Positions 55,705 to 64,000 of a stretch of 64,000 bases of DNA are shown one piece after another. A program made the position numbers and the translations under genes. The first letter of the stretch is position 1. Each line of letters starts with the position of its first letter. This stretch comes from Lysobacterales bacterium (lineage in GTDB: Bacteria; Pseudomonadota; Gammaproteobacteria; Xanthomonadales; Xanthomonadaceae), in contig JAGRJY010000160.1 in NCBI GenBank assembly GCA_020442465.1, forward strand, positions 155,466 through 219,465, written 5' to 3'. A model generated the notes under the pieces. That model saw only the letters and a list, made by a program, of their open reading frames with translations. It ran no database searches and was not told where the DNA came from.

Positions 55705-55720
55705 CATGACCAAAGTCATG
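55705..55720. promoter_or_regulatory. Inverted repeat between the M28 peptidase and AraC-family genes
   Basis: CATGAC-CAAA-GTCATG is a perfect 6-bp palindrome with a 4-base centre, 14 bases upstream of the AraC-family start and 79 bases from the peptidase start. A possible operator for the divergent pair. Confidence 0.35.
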
Positions 55721-55733
55721 GATCGAGTGGCGC

Positions 55734-56570
55734 ATGTCCCGGAGGCGCGACTGGGCTAACGTCCGACTCGTGCACACCTTCACACCCCCGCTGCAGGCTC
55801 TCGACCCGGCGCAGATCGACGATCACGCCGAGCGTGGTGAACGTTTCGTCTGGGGCGCCCGACTGTCCGAGTGCGTGTTGCCGCCCGGCGACGTGCCCGA
55901 GCACGCGCATCCGCATGATGGTCTGGCCTATCTGCTGGGCGGCTCGTTGCAGGAGTGCCTGGACGGCGTGTGGTACGACGTGGCCGCCGGGCGAGTGCTG
56001 CGACAGTTTCGCGGACGTTCACATCGATTGCGGGTCGGCCCGCGCGGGGCGCACGTCTTCCGCGTGCGCTTCCGGCTGGATGCGGACCTGCCGCTCGCGG
56101 GAAGGCCCGACGCGCCCGCGCAGGCGCTGGCGGTGATGCAGCAGACCTACCGGCAGTTTCTCGGTAAACGCGACTGCGATCTCGTGCTGCTCGCCTGGAT
56201 CGTCGATGCGGAGCGCACGCTCTGCGGTGCCTCCCGCGCTGCGCGTGGCCCGGAACCACGCTGGTTGGACGAGGTGGAACAGCAGGTGTTGTCGTCCACG
56301 GACGCCGATGGGTTCTGCGCGCTGGCGCGGCACGTGGGTGTGAGCCCGGGGTCCCTGCTGGATGCGTTCGCGCGTCGCCACGGCTGTCGCCCGGCCGAGT
56401 GGGCACGTCGTCAACGCGTCTTCGCATCCTGCCTGCCGTTGCGTACCGGCACGTCGCTCAGCACGGTCGCATCCGACTTCGGCTACGCCGACCAGGCGCA
56501 CTTCTCGCGCTGCTTCAAGCGCTATCTCGGCCTGAGTCCCGGTGCCTACCGGCGGGCGAGCCTGGCGTGA
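55734..56570 (+). CDS. AraC-family transcriptional regulator
   Basis: 278 aa. An N-terminal cupin-like sensory half (VLPPGDVPEHAHPHDGLAYL) is followed by a C-terminal AraC DNA-binding domain with two helix-turn-helices; TSLSTVASDFGYADQAHFSRCFKR followed by GLSPGAYRR is the signature. Ligand unknown. The ATG at 55734 is the longest start; a GTG at 55770 (VHTFTPPLQALD) is also possible. It may control the divergent M28 peptidase gene. Confidence 0.83.
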   Translation: MSRRRDWANVRLVHTFTPPLQALDPAQIDDHAERGERFVWGARLSECVLPPGDVPEHAHPHDGLAYLLGGSLQECLDGVWYDVAAGRVLRQFRGRSHRLRVGPRGAHVFRVRFRLDADLPLAGRPDAPAQALAVMQQTYRQFLGKRDCDLVLLAWIVDAERTLCGASRAARGPEPRWLDEVEQQVLSSTDADGFCALARHVGVSPGSLLDAFARRHGCRPAEWARRQRVFASCLPLRTGTSLSTVASDFGYADQAHFSRCFKRYLGLSPGAYRRASLA

Positions 56571-56606
56571 GGCGCATGGGCCAGCCGGTCATGACCGGCC
56601 TGACAG

Positions 56607-57680
56607 TCAGCGCGTCTGCGCCGAACCCGGCGGATGACCTGCGCTGGCGGCGGCCACGGCGCTGCCAGGTCGAGCACCAACGGTCGGTCCCCAGCGATTG
56701 GCCCGGCGCAGGCTGGAGAAATCGTCGAAGCGCACGCCGACCTCGCGAAGCGCGCGCAGTGCAGGTCGAGCGGTCCATTGCCGCAGGTAGAACGGCTGCT
56801 TGACGACGAAGTGATGGATGGCATGGGTGCCGCCGAAATTGAAGCAGAACAGCTGCAACGGCCACAGCCACCACACGGTCAGCACCTGGGTCTGCTGCAC
56901 CAGGTTGCCGTCCTCCACATCGCCGAAGTAGTGCATGTTGCTGCTCACGGCATGCAGGCAGAAGCTGCGCAGCACGTTGGGTGCGATCCAGACCACGACG
57001 AGGAAGTCCAGAGTTGGGCGGAACGCCTGCCAATTCGCGGAAGACCATGATCCGTCCAGCGCCGCATCAAGCGCCCATGTCGCCAGCCAGGCCCACCACA
57101 GTCCCCAGTGCAACCAGCCGAGCGGAAAGTAGGCGAGGGCAGAGCGCCACAGCGCACGCCATCGGCGTCGCCAGTCGGGCGCGCGCGCCGCGCGGACCAG
57201 GGTGCTGAATCCGGCGTCCGCCAGCATGAGCACGCGAATCGGTCCCCAGGGCTCGCCATTGGTGATCGAGCGCTCTTCGACGTCGCTCGCCGTGCCGGAA
57301 TGCTTGTGGTGATGGAAGTGCAGGTGGCGGCGGATCCAGGGATTGATCGTGCTGGGGCGGGCGATCCAGGCCAGCATCATCATCAGGTGATGCGCCCATG
57401 GACGTTTGCGGAAGTACATCCAGTGGATCAGGTCGTGTTCGATCTCGTGGGTGAACGAGGCGAACACCGCAACCAGCGGGATGCACAACCAGGCCGGCAT
57501 CCATCCTTCGGCATAGGCCCATGCGCAGCCGAGCATGGCCAGCAGGGAACCGACGAGGATGCTTGCGCCGATCAGGTCCTGGCGGTTGAGCCACGGGTGT
57601 CTTGCGCGCAGCGACTGCTCGGCAGTCTGCACCGCGACTTGAACGTGCTGTTTCGCTGCTTCGTTGCCGGCGATGCTCAT
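56607..57680 (-). CDS. Membrane fatty-acid desaturase/hydroxylase family protein
   Basis: 357 aa with several hydrophobic segments and the three His boxes of di-iron membrane desaturases: HEIEH (78-82), HLHFHHHKH (119-127) and THAIHH (285-290). The distances fit the FA_desaturase family. Substrates could be fatty acyl chains, carotenoids or alkanes; I cannot tell. The ATG at 57680 on the minus strand gives a plausible soluble N-terminus; the frame further upstream overlaps the kinase gene in a different register. The C-terminal 25 residues are low-complexity. Confidence 0.82.
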   Translation of the reverse strand: MSIAGNEAAKQHVQVAVQTAEQSLRARHPWLNRQDLIGASILVGSLLAMLGCAWAYAEGWMPAWLCIPLVAVFASFTHEIEHDLIHWMYFRKRPWAHHLMMMLAWIARPSTINPWIRRHLHFHHHKHSGTASDVEERSITNGEPWGPIRVLMLADAGFSTLVRAARAPDWRRRWRALWRSALAYFPLGWLHWGLWWAWLATWALDAALDGSWSSANWQAFRPTLDFLVVVWIAPNVLRSFCLHAVSSNMHYFGDVEDGNLVQQTQVLTVWWLWPLQLFCFNFGGTHAIHHFVVKQPFYLRQWTARPALRALREVGVRFDDFSSLRRANRWGPTVGARPGSAVAAASAGHPPGSAQTR

Positions 57681-57771
57681 GGAGATCAAGCGGATCGGGC
57701 TCGGATGCCCGGATGGCTCAGGATAGCGTGCTTTGCCGCCACACGATCCTCCGATGGTTGCCGGCGAGCGG

Positions 57772-60654
57772 CTAGTTCGGTTCGACGGGCGTCGGCGATG
57801 GTGTCGCGGCGGGCTCGGGTGCCAGGGCGACGGGGTCGAGTCCGAGACGCAGGCTGGCGCGAAACGCGTCCTCATGCTCGAGGTAGCGGGCGAATTCCGG
57901 GTGCGTGCGCAGCGGCTCCAACCAGGGGTCGTCCTCGGGCCGCCAGACATCGACGAGCAGAGAGTTGCGCACGCCCTGCTCCTGCAGGCGCAGCAGCAGC
58001 CGGGCTGCCTGATCGTACTCGCCCAGCAGGGCCAGCACGTCGACCTCGGCCAGCAGAGCGCCGTCTGCGCCTCGCGCAGGCAATGTGTGCAGGAAAGTCC
58101 GCACCCGCTGCAAGATCGAACGCGCCACTTCGGCATCGCCGGTGCGCAGCTCGACTGCCGCCCAACCGATCAGGGCGCGAAGATTGCGCCGGTTGGGCGT
58201 GGCCTGTCGCGGCTCGCCCTCGATGAGCACCGCAAAGTGCTTTCGGGCGCGCGCGGCGTCACCGAGCAGCCATGCGATCTGGCCAGCCTGCACCTGCAGG
58301 TTTCGTTCGCCTTCGGCCGCCGGCAAGAACCACTCCGCGGCGGCGCGCGGGCCATTCCGGGTCAGCGTGAGCAGGCCTTGGGCGCGGGTAAGGTGTTGGT
58401 CCTTGACGTCCCAGTCGTCGGACAGTGCGAGCCATTCCGAGGCGCGGTCGGGCAGGCCGAATTCGAGCAGCATGATGGCGGGGAAAGCGAGGGTGCGGGT
58501 GGATCGGGGGTCGCGTGCGTGGGCTTCCCGGAACGAGGCCATGGCCGCGATGGGATCGTTCTCGATCATCCATTGGAACCGCGCCAGACCGGTGTAGCCG
58601 AACGCCGCCTCCGGCACCAGGCGGATGGTGCGTCGGTAGGTCTTCTCGGCGGTGGCGAAATCGCCGAGTTGAACGTTGAGTTCAGCCAGGTTGTAGTGGT
58701 TGTACACCGACAGCGGATCGACTTCGGTGGAGCGCTTGAGCAGCGGCAGCTCTTCGGCCTCGCGGCCGCCCTGGTCCCACAGTACGTAGTCGAGCAGGCC
58801 GAGCGCGATGATGTGGTTGGGATCGACGTCCAGCACGGCGCGCAGCGCGCGTTCCGCACCGGCGAGGTCGCCCTTGAGCTGCAGTAGCGCGCCCTCGGCG
58901 AGCAGGGTATCCAGATCTTCCGGGGCCAGCTTGGCGGCCTGGGTCAGCCATGCACTGCTCTGCTCGATCGCGGCGTCGCGCTCCAGCGCGCCGCGCTGGT
59001 GCAGCACGATCACGCTGCGCGCAGCGTGCGCATACGCCCGCGCGAAGCCGGGATCGATGTGCACTGCCTGCTGCAGCAGCGCCAGTTCGCGCTGGTGGCC
59101 CTCTACCTTGCCTTCGTGCGCCGCCTGACGCGCCTGCAGGAACAGCTCGTAGGCCTTGGGATCGACCGCAGGCTGGGTGAGCAGGCGTCCATCCAACGGT
59201 TTGAACGAGGTGTCGAACAGGGTTTCGGCGACTGCACCGGCGACCGTCTTCTGCGCATCCAGCACCGAATCGCTGGAGAACTCGAAGCTGCGCGCCCACA
59301 GTTGTTCGCCGCGTTCGGCCTCGACCAGCTGGGCGCTGATCCGCAGCATGCCGGCGTCCATGCGCACGCTGCCTTCGAGCAAGTGGCGCACGCCGAGCTG
59401 GCGGCCGACGTCCTGCACGTCGAGGGCATCACCGCGAAAGCGGAAGGATGAGCTGCGCGCGGCGACCCGCAGTCCGGGCAGGCGCGAAAGCGCCACGATC
59501 AGCTCCTCACTGAGGCCGTCCGCCATCCAGCCCTGGTCGTGCTCGCGCGACAGGTCGCGGAACGGCAGCACCGCGATCGAACGTCCTGCTTCCTCGCCGG
59601 CGGCCTCGGCAGCGGCAGGGGCGGGCGGCTCGGTCTTGCTCGGGGCCCACGCGTACAGCGCAGCGGCCGCGACACCGATGGCTGCGAGTGCGGCGATCCA
59701 GCGCCGGCGGCGCGCCGGTTTCTCCATCGCCATGGTCGGATGTTCGGTCAGCGGCAATCCGATGCCGGATGGAAAGCCCAGCGCCCGCAAGCGTTCGGTC
59801 GGGCTTCCGGAAGCCGGGGTGCCTGGCTGGCTTGACCAGCTTGTCGGATCTCCCAGCAGGCGGCTGCCGAGATCCTTGATCATCTGGTCGACGTCGCGGT
59901 ACCGGTTATCCGGTCGTTTGGCCATCGCCCGGTCGATGACCGGCTGGAACGACTGCAGCCGCTCGGGCAGACGCGGCACCGCACGCGAGAGATGCGCGAT
60001 CAGCTGATCCTGGCTGCCGCCGCCGGCGAAGGGCGTCTCGCCGATCAGCAGTTCGTAGAACACGACACCCAGGCCGTACACGTCGGTGCGCGCGTCGACG
60101 GTCTTGCCATCGATCTGCTCGGGCGACATGTACGCCGGCGTGCCCAACAGCACACCCTGTTCGGTGATGCGGCGATCCTCGCCTTCGTCGCGCGTCGCGA
60201 TGCCGAAGTCGGTGAGCACCGGGGTGGCCGCATCGCGGAACAGGACGTTGTCGGGCTTGATGTCGCGGTGCACGATGCCGCGCGCATGCACTGCCGACAG
60301 AGCCGAGGCAAGTTGGGCGATGATCGACAGCGAGGCAGGCAGGTCGGGCTGCTCGGCGATCCGCTCGGTGAGTGATCCTGCCGGCAGAAACTCCATCGCC
60401 ATGAAGCAGCAGGTGCCGTGACTGGCCACATCGTGCACGGTCACGACATTCGGATGGCGGATCTCGGCGAGTGCACGGGCCTCGCGCAGAAACCGCTCCT
60501 GGCCGCGTGATTCGGCGCCCGGCTGGGGCTGGAAAACCTTGAGCGCCACCGTGCGGCCGAGCGAAAGCTGCGTCGCCAGGTACACCGCCGCCATGCCGCC
60601 GCGGCCGAGCAGACGCTCGACGCGGTAGCCGGGAATGTCGGGAAAGTCGCTCAA
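57772..60654 (-). CDS. Transmembrane Ser/Thr protein kinase with TolB-like and TPR domains
   Basis: 960 aa if the TTG at 60654 is the start. Kinase domain about 5-270: LLGRGGMAAVYLA (P-loop), VALKVF, HRDIKPDN (about 128), DFG and TPAYMSPEQ. A membrane segment (about 312-332, WIAALAAIGVAAAALYAW) separates it from an extracytoplasmic FlgO/TolB-like domain (SIAVLPFRDLSREHDQGWMA, about 350-470) and TPR-type repeats to about 900. Bacterial kinases of this plan sense envelope state. No ATG start fits: the frame runs back to 60840, inside the upstream gene. A TATACT -10 (60682-60687) on this strand fits the TTG. Substrates unknown. Confidence 0.85.
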   Translation of the reverse strand: MSDFPDIPGYRVERLLGRGGMAAVYLATQLSLGRTVALKVFQPQPGAESRGQERFLREARALAEIRHPNVVTVHDVASHGTCCFMAMEFLPAGSLTERIAEQPDLPASLSIIAQLASALSAVHARGIVHRDIKPDNVLFRDAATPVLTDFGIATRDEGEDRRITEQGVLLGTPAYMSPEQIDGKTVDARTDVYGLGVVFYELLIGETPFAGGGSQDQLIAHLSRAVPRLPERLQSFQPVIDRAMAKRPDNRYRDVDQMIKDLGSRLLGDPTSWSSQPGTPASGSPTERLRALGFPSGIGLPLTEHPTMAMEKPARRRRWIAALAAIGVAAAALYAWAPSKTEPPAPAAAEAAGEEAGRSIAVLPFRDLSREHDQGWMADGLSEELIVALSRLPGLRVAARSSSFRFRGDALDVQDVGRQLGVRHLLEGSVRMDAGMLRISAQLVEAERGEQLWARSFEFSSDSVLDAQKTVAGAVAETLFDTSFKPLDGRLLTQPAVDPKAYELFLQARQAAHEGKVEGHQRELALLQQAVHIDPGFARAYAHAARSVIVLHQRGALERDAAIEQSSAWLTQAAKLAPEDLDTLLAEGALLQLKGDLAGAERALRAVLDVDPNHIIALGLLDYVLWDQGGREAEELPLLKRSTEVDPLSVYNHYNLAELNVQLGDFATAEKTYRRTIRLVPEAAFGYTGLARFQWMIENDPIAAMASFREAHARDPRSTRTLAFPAIMLLEFGLPDRASEWLALSDDWDVKDQHLTRAQGLLTLTRNGPRAAAEWFLPAAEGERNLQVQAGQIAWLLGDAARARKHFAVLIEGEPRQATPNRRNLRALIGWAAVELRTGDAEVARSILQRVRTFLHTLPARGADGALLAEVDVLALLGEYDQAARLLLRLQEQGVRNSLLVDVWRPEDDPWLEPLRTHPEFARYLEHEDAFRASLRLGLDPVALAPEPAATPSPTPVEPN

Positions 60655-60784
60655 GCGCGCGCTCGGTGTTCGCCGCGCGTGAGTATACGGAACCGGCGAC
60701 GCGTGATCGTTGCGGTGGATCGCGTGGCAGCGTCGACCTCGAGCGGGAGCGAACGAAACCGCTCCCGCCCGGATGGCGTTGCGC

Positions 60785-63502
60785 TTACTCGAATCCGTCC
60801 TTGAACAGGTCGTCGGCGGGCAATCGCATCGCCCACGCACCGCGCGATCGCGTGAAGACGGCCAGGGTGGTGAACCCGCGGTCGATCGCCATGTCCCACA
60901 CCATCACGTGCGGCAGGCCTTCGTGGCGCTGCCAGAACGGCGTGGCGGCGTCGATATCATCGGTGTAGTAGAGACCCCAGTCGGTGCCGACGAATACCTG
61001 GGCCGGGCGGTGCGGGTTGGTCGCGATGCTGTTGGCCGGGATGTTGGGAAGGTTGCCGGTCTTGTCGGTCCAGGTGAAGGTCGCGCAGTCGCCATCGCAT
61101 TCGATGCGGAAGACGTGGCCGGGCGTCGCCGGCGTGTTCTGGTCGAATCCGCCGACCGCTGCATAGGCGAGGCGCGGATCGATCGGATCGGTGACCACGT
61201 CCATGATCGGACGGTTGGGCAGCGTCACATTGCCGTCGGTGACATCCACCCAGTTGGCCGTGTTGGCGACGCCCGATCCAAGGTTGAACCCGTATTGCAC
61301 GTTGCCGTCGTTGGTGCCGGCGATGGCGATCGAAGAGTCATTCATCGCGTAGGCGAGCTGATTGACGAAGGAGCGATTGCCGAGCGTGCCCTTGGTGAGG
61401 TTGGCCGAGGTGGTGGGGTACCACGAGGTGCGCGGCACCGCGCCCTGCAGGGTTTCCCACACCCGGTTGGTGCCGGCGAGCATCTTGGTGCAGCCTTGGC
61501 TGGTGGTGCATCCGCTGCCCGGTGCGTCGAGGACACCGTAGCGATAGATCTCCACCGGCATGACGAAACTCAAGGTGTCGCCGCCCCAGGTCAGGCCTCC
61601 GACGGTGCCGCGCGCATCCGAGGTCGAGCTCGACGCTGCCGTGCTGGTCACGCGAAGGTTGCCGTTCTGGCTGGAGTAGTACCACCGGTTGCCGAGCACC
61701 GGTTCGATGCGGGTGTAGATGCCGTCACCGCCCAGTCGGGTGTTCCAGCCGTCGGCGACCGGCGTGCCGCTGGTCCACACGCGGGTATTCGAGCCGTTGT
61801 CCTGCGCGCCACCGCTGATGCCGGGCGATGCGGAGTCGGCGAAGTTTGCGGTGATGTCGCCGGAATAGAACTCGATGGTGTTGATCGTGTTGTTCAGCGG
61901 AATGAAGGTCGGATTGGTGGCCGTCGCGTTGGCGGTGTAGAACACGCCGCCGTCGCTGCCCAGCAGCAGCCGGTCCGGATCGTTGCCGACGTAGGCGCGC
62001 GCATGGTGGTCGACGTGGACGTTGCCGCCCGAGTAGCCACAGGTGACATCGGTGAAGGTGTCACCGCCATTGGTCGAGCGGAACATGTCCACCGCGCTCA
62101 TGATCACCACGTCCGGGTCGACCGGGCTTACCGTCAGGCCAGCGTCGTACCACATCTGGCCGCCGCCAGCGGTCGCGTTGGCGCAGCCGTTGGAGAGCAC
62201 GTCCGAGGGTGCGGCGACCTGGCTCCAGCTATCGCCACCGTCCGTGCTCTTCCATACGCCGATGACACCGCCACCCAGGTTCGAGCGGCTGCCGGCCATC
62301 GCATACAGCACGTCCACGTCGGTCGGCGCGATGGCCAGCTCGATGCGGCCGATGTCGGTCGAGCCCGGCGTGCCGTTGCCGGTGCCGGCGGGCCAGCCGC
62401 TGTCGAGCAGGGTCCAACTCGCGGGGCAGCCCGAAGCGGGCATGTCCGCGCGGTAGACCGCATTCGCGCCGGTCTGGTCCAGATCGGGCTGCACCGCAGT
62501 CGGGCCGCCACGCGTGCCCACCGCGGCGAACAGCCGGGTGGTGCCGGCACCGAGATCCACCGCTTTCAGGCCGGTGATGTCCTGACGCTGGGTGGTATGC
62601 GCGTTGGTGAGGCACGGGCCGCTCCAGCTGCTGCCGGCATCGTAGGAGAAGAACACGCCGGTCTTGGTACCCACCACGACGTTGTTACTGTCGTTCGGGT
62701 CGACGACCACCTTGCCGATGGCCTGGTACTGCGGGTAGGTGCCGACCAGAGGCTCGAAGAACGGATTGAACTCGTCGCTGCCGAGCAGGGTCCAGGTATC
62801 GCCTTGGTCGGTACTCTTGAGCAGCCCGGCAGATCCGAACGAGAACGAGCCGTAGCGCAGGTCGCCGGTGCCGGCATACACCGTGTTGTGGTCGTTCGGG
62901 TCGATGGTGATGTCGCCAATTGCGATGCTCGCCACTTCGGGAAAGTCGGTGACCGGTTCCCAGGTCGTGTCGCTGGCGCAGCAGTTGGTGGTGCGCCAAA
63001 CGCCGCCGCCGTCCGAGCCGGCGTAGGCAACGTTGGTCTCCACCGGGTCGACGGCAATCACGTTGGCACGGCCGGACGCTGCGGAATTGCCGGGGTTGAG
63101 CGGCATCGGGCCCAGCGCAGTGAAGCCGCTGCCGGACAGCGAGAGCGGGCTGGTCGCCGCGCGCGAGGGTGAAACATCGACGCTTCCCTTGGGGACGCCC
63201 TTCGGCACCGCGCGCGCTTGGCGCGCGCTCTCGATCAGCCACTTCGGCTGGAAGTCACCGGTCGGATAGGAGATCTGAACCGCGCGGTTCTCGCCGTCGG
63301 ACGGAGACTTGCCGTGCGACTTGGGCGGCGGGGGCATGGCCATCCAGTCCGGCGGGCTGTTCAGTGCAACGATATGTTCAGTTGTCGTTGCGGACGCGCT
63401 GGCCTCTGATCGAACGTCGCCCCGCAGCTGGGGCGCCGAAGCGCACGCTGCCACGGACGCGGCCGACACGGCGACCACGAGATGCTTGAAGCGGGTGGAC
63501 AT
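60785..63502 (-). CDS. Secreted BNR/VPS10-type beta-propeller protein with C-terminal DGFE tail
   Basis: 905 aa. An N-terminal signal peptide with a candidate lipobox (SVAAC, C about 20) is followed by repeated propeller blades with ASP-box/BNR-like motifs: NVAYAGSDGGGVWRTT, SAGLLKSTDQGDTWTLLGSD, VIGVWKSTDGGDSWSQVA, MFRSTNGGDTFTDV. This is the fold of xyloglucanases, sortilin and many secreted glycan-interacting proteins; no catalytic residues can be assigned. The C-terminus reads DDLFKDGFE, a short tail seen on exported proteins of Lysobacterales. It is upstream of the Ser/Thr kinase on the same strand, with a 130-base gap. Confidence 0.82.
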   Translation of the reverse strand: MSTRFKHLVVAVSAASVAACASAPQLRGDVRSEASASATTTEHIVALNSPPDWMAMPPPPKSHGKSPSDGENRAVQISYPTGDFQPKWLIESARQARAVPKGVPKGSVDVSPSRAATSPLSLSGSGFTALGPMPLNPGNSAASGRANVIAVDPVETNVAYAGSDGGGVWRTTNCCASDTTWEPVTDFPEVASIAIGDITIDPNDHNTVYAGTGDLRYGSFSFGSAGLLKSTDQGDTWTLLGSDEFNPFFEPLVGTYPQYQAIGKVVVDPNDSNNVVVGTKTGVFFSYDAGSSWSGPCLTNAHTTQRQDITGLKAVDLGAGTTRLFAAVGTRGGPTAVQPDLDQTGANAVYRADMPASGCPASWTLLDSGWPAGTGNGTPGSTDIGRIELAIAPTDVDVLYAMAGSRSNLGGGVIGVWKSTDGGDSWSQVAAPSDVLSNGCANATAGGGQMWYDAGLTVSPVDPDVVIMSAVDMFRSTNGGDTFTDVTCGYSGGNVHVDHHARAYVGNDPDRLLLGSDGGVFYTANATATNPTFIPLNNTINTIEFYSGDITANFADSASPGISGGAQDNGSNTRVWTSGTPVADGWNTRLGGDGIYTRIEPVLGNRWYYSSQNGNLRVTSTAASSSTSDARGTVGGLTWGGDTLSFVMPVEIYRYGVLDAPGSGCTTSQGCTKMLAGTNRVWETLQGAVPRTSWYPTTSANLTKGTLGNRSFVNQLAYAMNDSSIAIAGTNDGNVQYGFNLGSGVANTANWVDVTDGNVTLPNRPIMDVVTDPIDPRLAYAAVGGFDQNTPATPGHVFRIECDGDCATFTWTDKTGNLPNIPANSIATNPHRPAQVFVGTDWGLYYTDDIDAATPFWQRHEGLPHVMVWDMAIDRGFTTLAVFTRSRGAWAMRLPADDLFKDGFE

Positions 63503-63963
63503 GGAAGCACTCCGGCGGTGGGCAGAAACCGCGCGAAATTAGCATGTGGCCGGGGGTAAAAACATCGGGCTGGGTCGCCGGTTTGGGAACGGAAGGTCGG
63601 CGGCCGAGCTGGTGGCGCAGGGGAGTGCGTCGGTGGCGTGTGCGTGGTCGAGGATGGCGTCGGTGCGGAGAGGGTCCAGCGGACACCCCCGGCTGCTGCG
63701 GCAAAGGTACCCCGGGTGGCCCGGCCGTCGAAGTGCCTAATCCGATGAGACATATCGGTGAGACCGGCGAGAATTGATCGGCTCGCCGGCAATCGTGATC
63801 GCCCTGCTACTTCCGAAACCGGCCAGAGGCGGACGCTCAAGGCGGCGCTCCTCCTCAGTAGAGCGCCCACGCCCTTGTAATTGGATGGACTCGCCCCTCG
63901 CCGAGGCGTCGTTTGCGCCACGGTGGTATCCAATGAGGACCAACGGCAGCGAGGGGCGGGCCC
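63503..63963. other. Gene-free stretch with inverted repeats
   Basis: 461 bases without a supported gene. It holds a GGCGCTC/GAGCGCC stem (63844-63850 and 63861-63867), a TTGGAT/ATCCAA pair (63881-63886 and 63928-63933) and a CGCCCCTCGC/GCGAGGGGCG pair (63892-63901 and 63949-63958). The nested arrangement just before an ORF start suggests a folded 5' leader or an operator. Confidence 0.5.
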
Positions 63964-64000
63964 ATGAAAGAGCGTACGGCAAAGTTCGAGATTTTGGCGA
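63964..64000 (+). CDS. Start of an unidentified ORF (partial)
   Basis: An ATG at 63964 begins MKERTAKFEILA and is cut by the window end after 12 codons. GAGGGG lies 8 bases upstream as a possible ribosome-binding sequence, but it is also the right arm of an inverted repeat. Too short to identify; a mobile-element gene is one possibility. Confidence 0.3.
   Translation, partial: MKERTAKFEILA

Noticed and set aside
60710..63172. 820-codon plus-strand open frame
   Set aside because: It is antisense to the propeller-protein gene, has Val/Gly/Arg/His-rich composition, no ribosome-binding site and no domain. Long antisense frames are expected at this GC content.

Overview
Chromosomal segment of a GC-rich gammaproteobacterium, most likely of the order Xanthomonadales/Lysobacterales. 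The basis is gene order (rpsA-ihfB-lapA-lapB-glycan genes-galU; rlmN-pilF-rodZ-yfgM-bamB-der; folD followed by a TatT-TRAP cluster; a TrpR-like regulator directly before hisG) and a secreted protein ending in the DGFE tail I associate with that order. Most of the window is ordinary core genome, with tightly packed, often overlapping genes.

Layout. 1-5.8 kb: end of rpsA, ihfB, lapAB (LPS-level control) and three envelope-glycan genes (GT4 transferase, CapD-type dehydratase, galU). 5.9-8.2 kb: FAD amine oxidoreductase and dimethylargininase. 8.3-12.7 kb (minus strand): TetR/PsrA-like regulator, FadN-type hydroxyacyl-CoA dehydrogenase/enoyl-CoA hydratase and thiolase, a beta-oxidation operon with a PsrA-type operator and a cluster of hairpins between the two enzyme genes. 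12.9-20.7 kb: ndk, rlmN, pilF, rodZ, yfgM-like, bamB, der, rhodanese-MoeB fusion. 20.8-25.4 kb: folD, then TatT lipoprotein and TRAP transporter DctPQM. 25.4-31.7 kb: LtaS/OpgB-like phosphotransferase (minus), guaB, guaA, tadA, orn. 31.8-38.4 kb: large sensor diguanylate cyclase, then divergent ppsA/ppsR. 38.5-39.3 kb: DUF1249 protein, tRNA-Ala(GGC) and tRNA-Glu(TTC).

39.3-44.1 kb is the least conventional, gene-sparse part: a membrane LytTR regulator divergent from a CPBP-family membrane protein with an altered catalytic motif and a 67-aa membrane protein, with a 15-bp direct repeat between them; then an entericidin-like lipoprotein, a hemerythrin-like protein and an Ala-rich coiled-coil lipoprotein. 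44.1-51.8 kb: TrpR/YerC-like regulator with a near-perfect palindromic operator, then the complete his operon hisGDCBHAFIE with start/stop overlaps.

51.8-64 kb: Omp85-type outer-membrane protein, secreted M28 peptidase divergent from an AraC regulator, fatty-acid desaturase, transmembrane Ser/Thr kinase with TolB-like and TPR domains, and a large secreted beta-propeller protein. The right edge holds a structured non-coding stretch and the start of one more ORF. I see no CRISPR array, prophage, rRNA or complete insertion sequence. The best candidates for something little described are the LytTR/CPBP/small-protein cluster, the hairpin cluster in the beta-oxidation operon, the TrpR-like operator and the DGFE tail.
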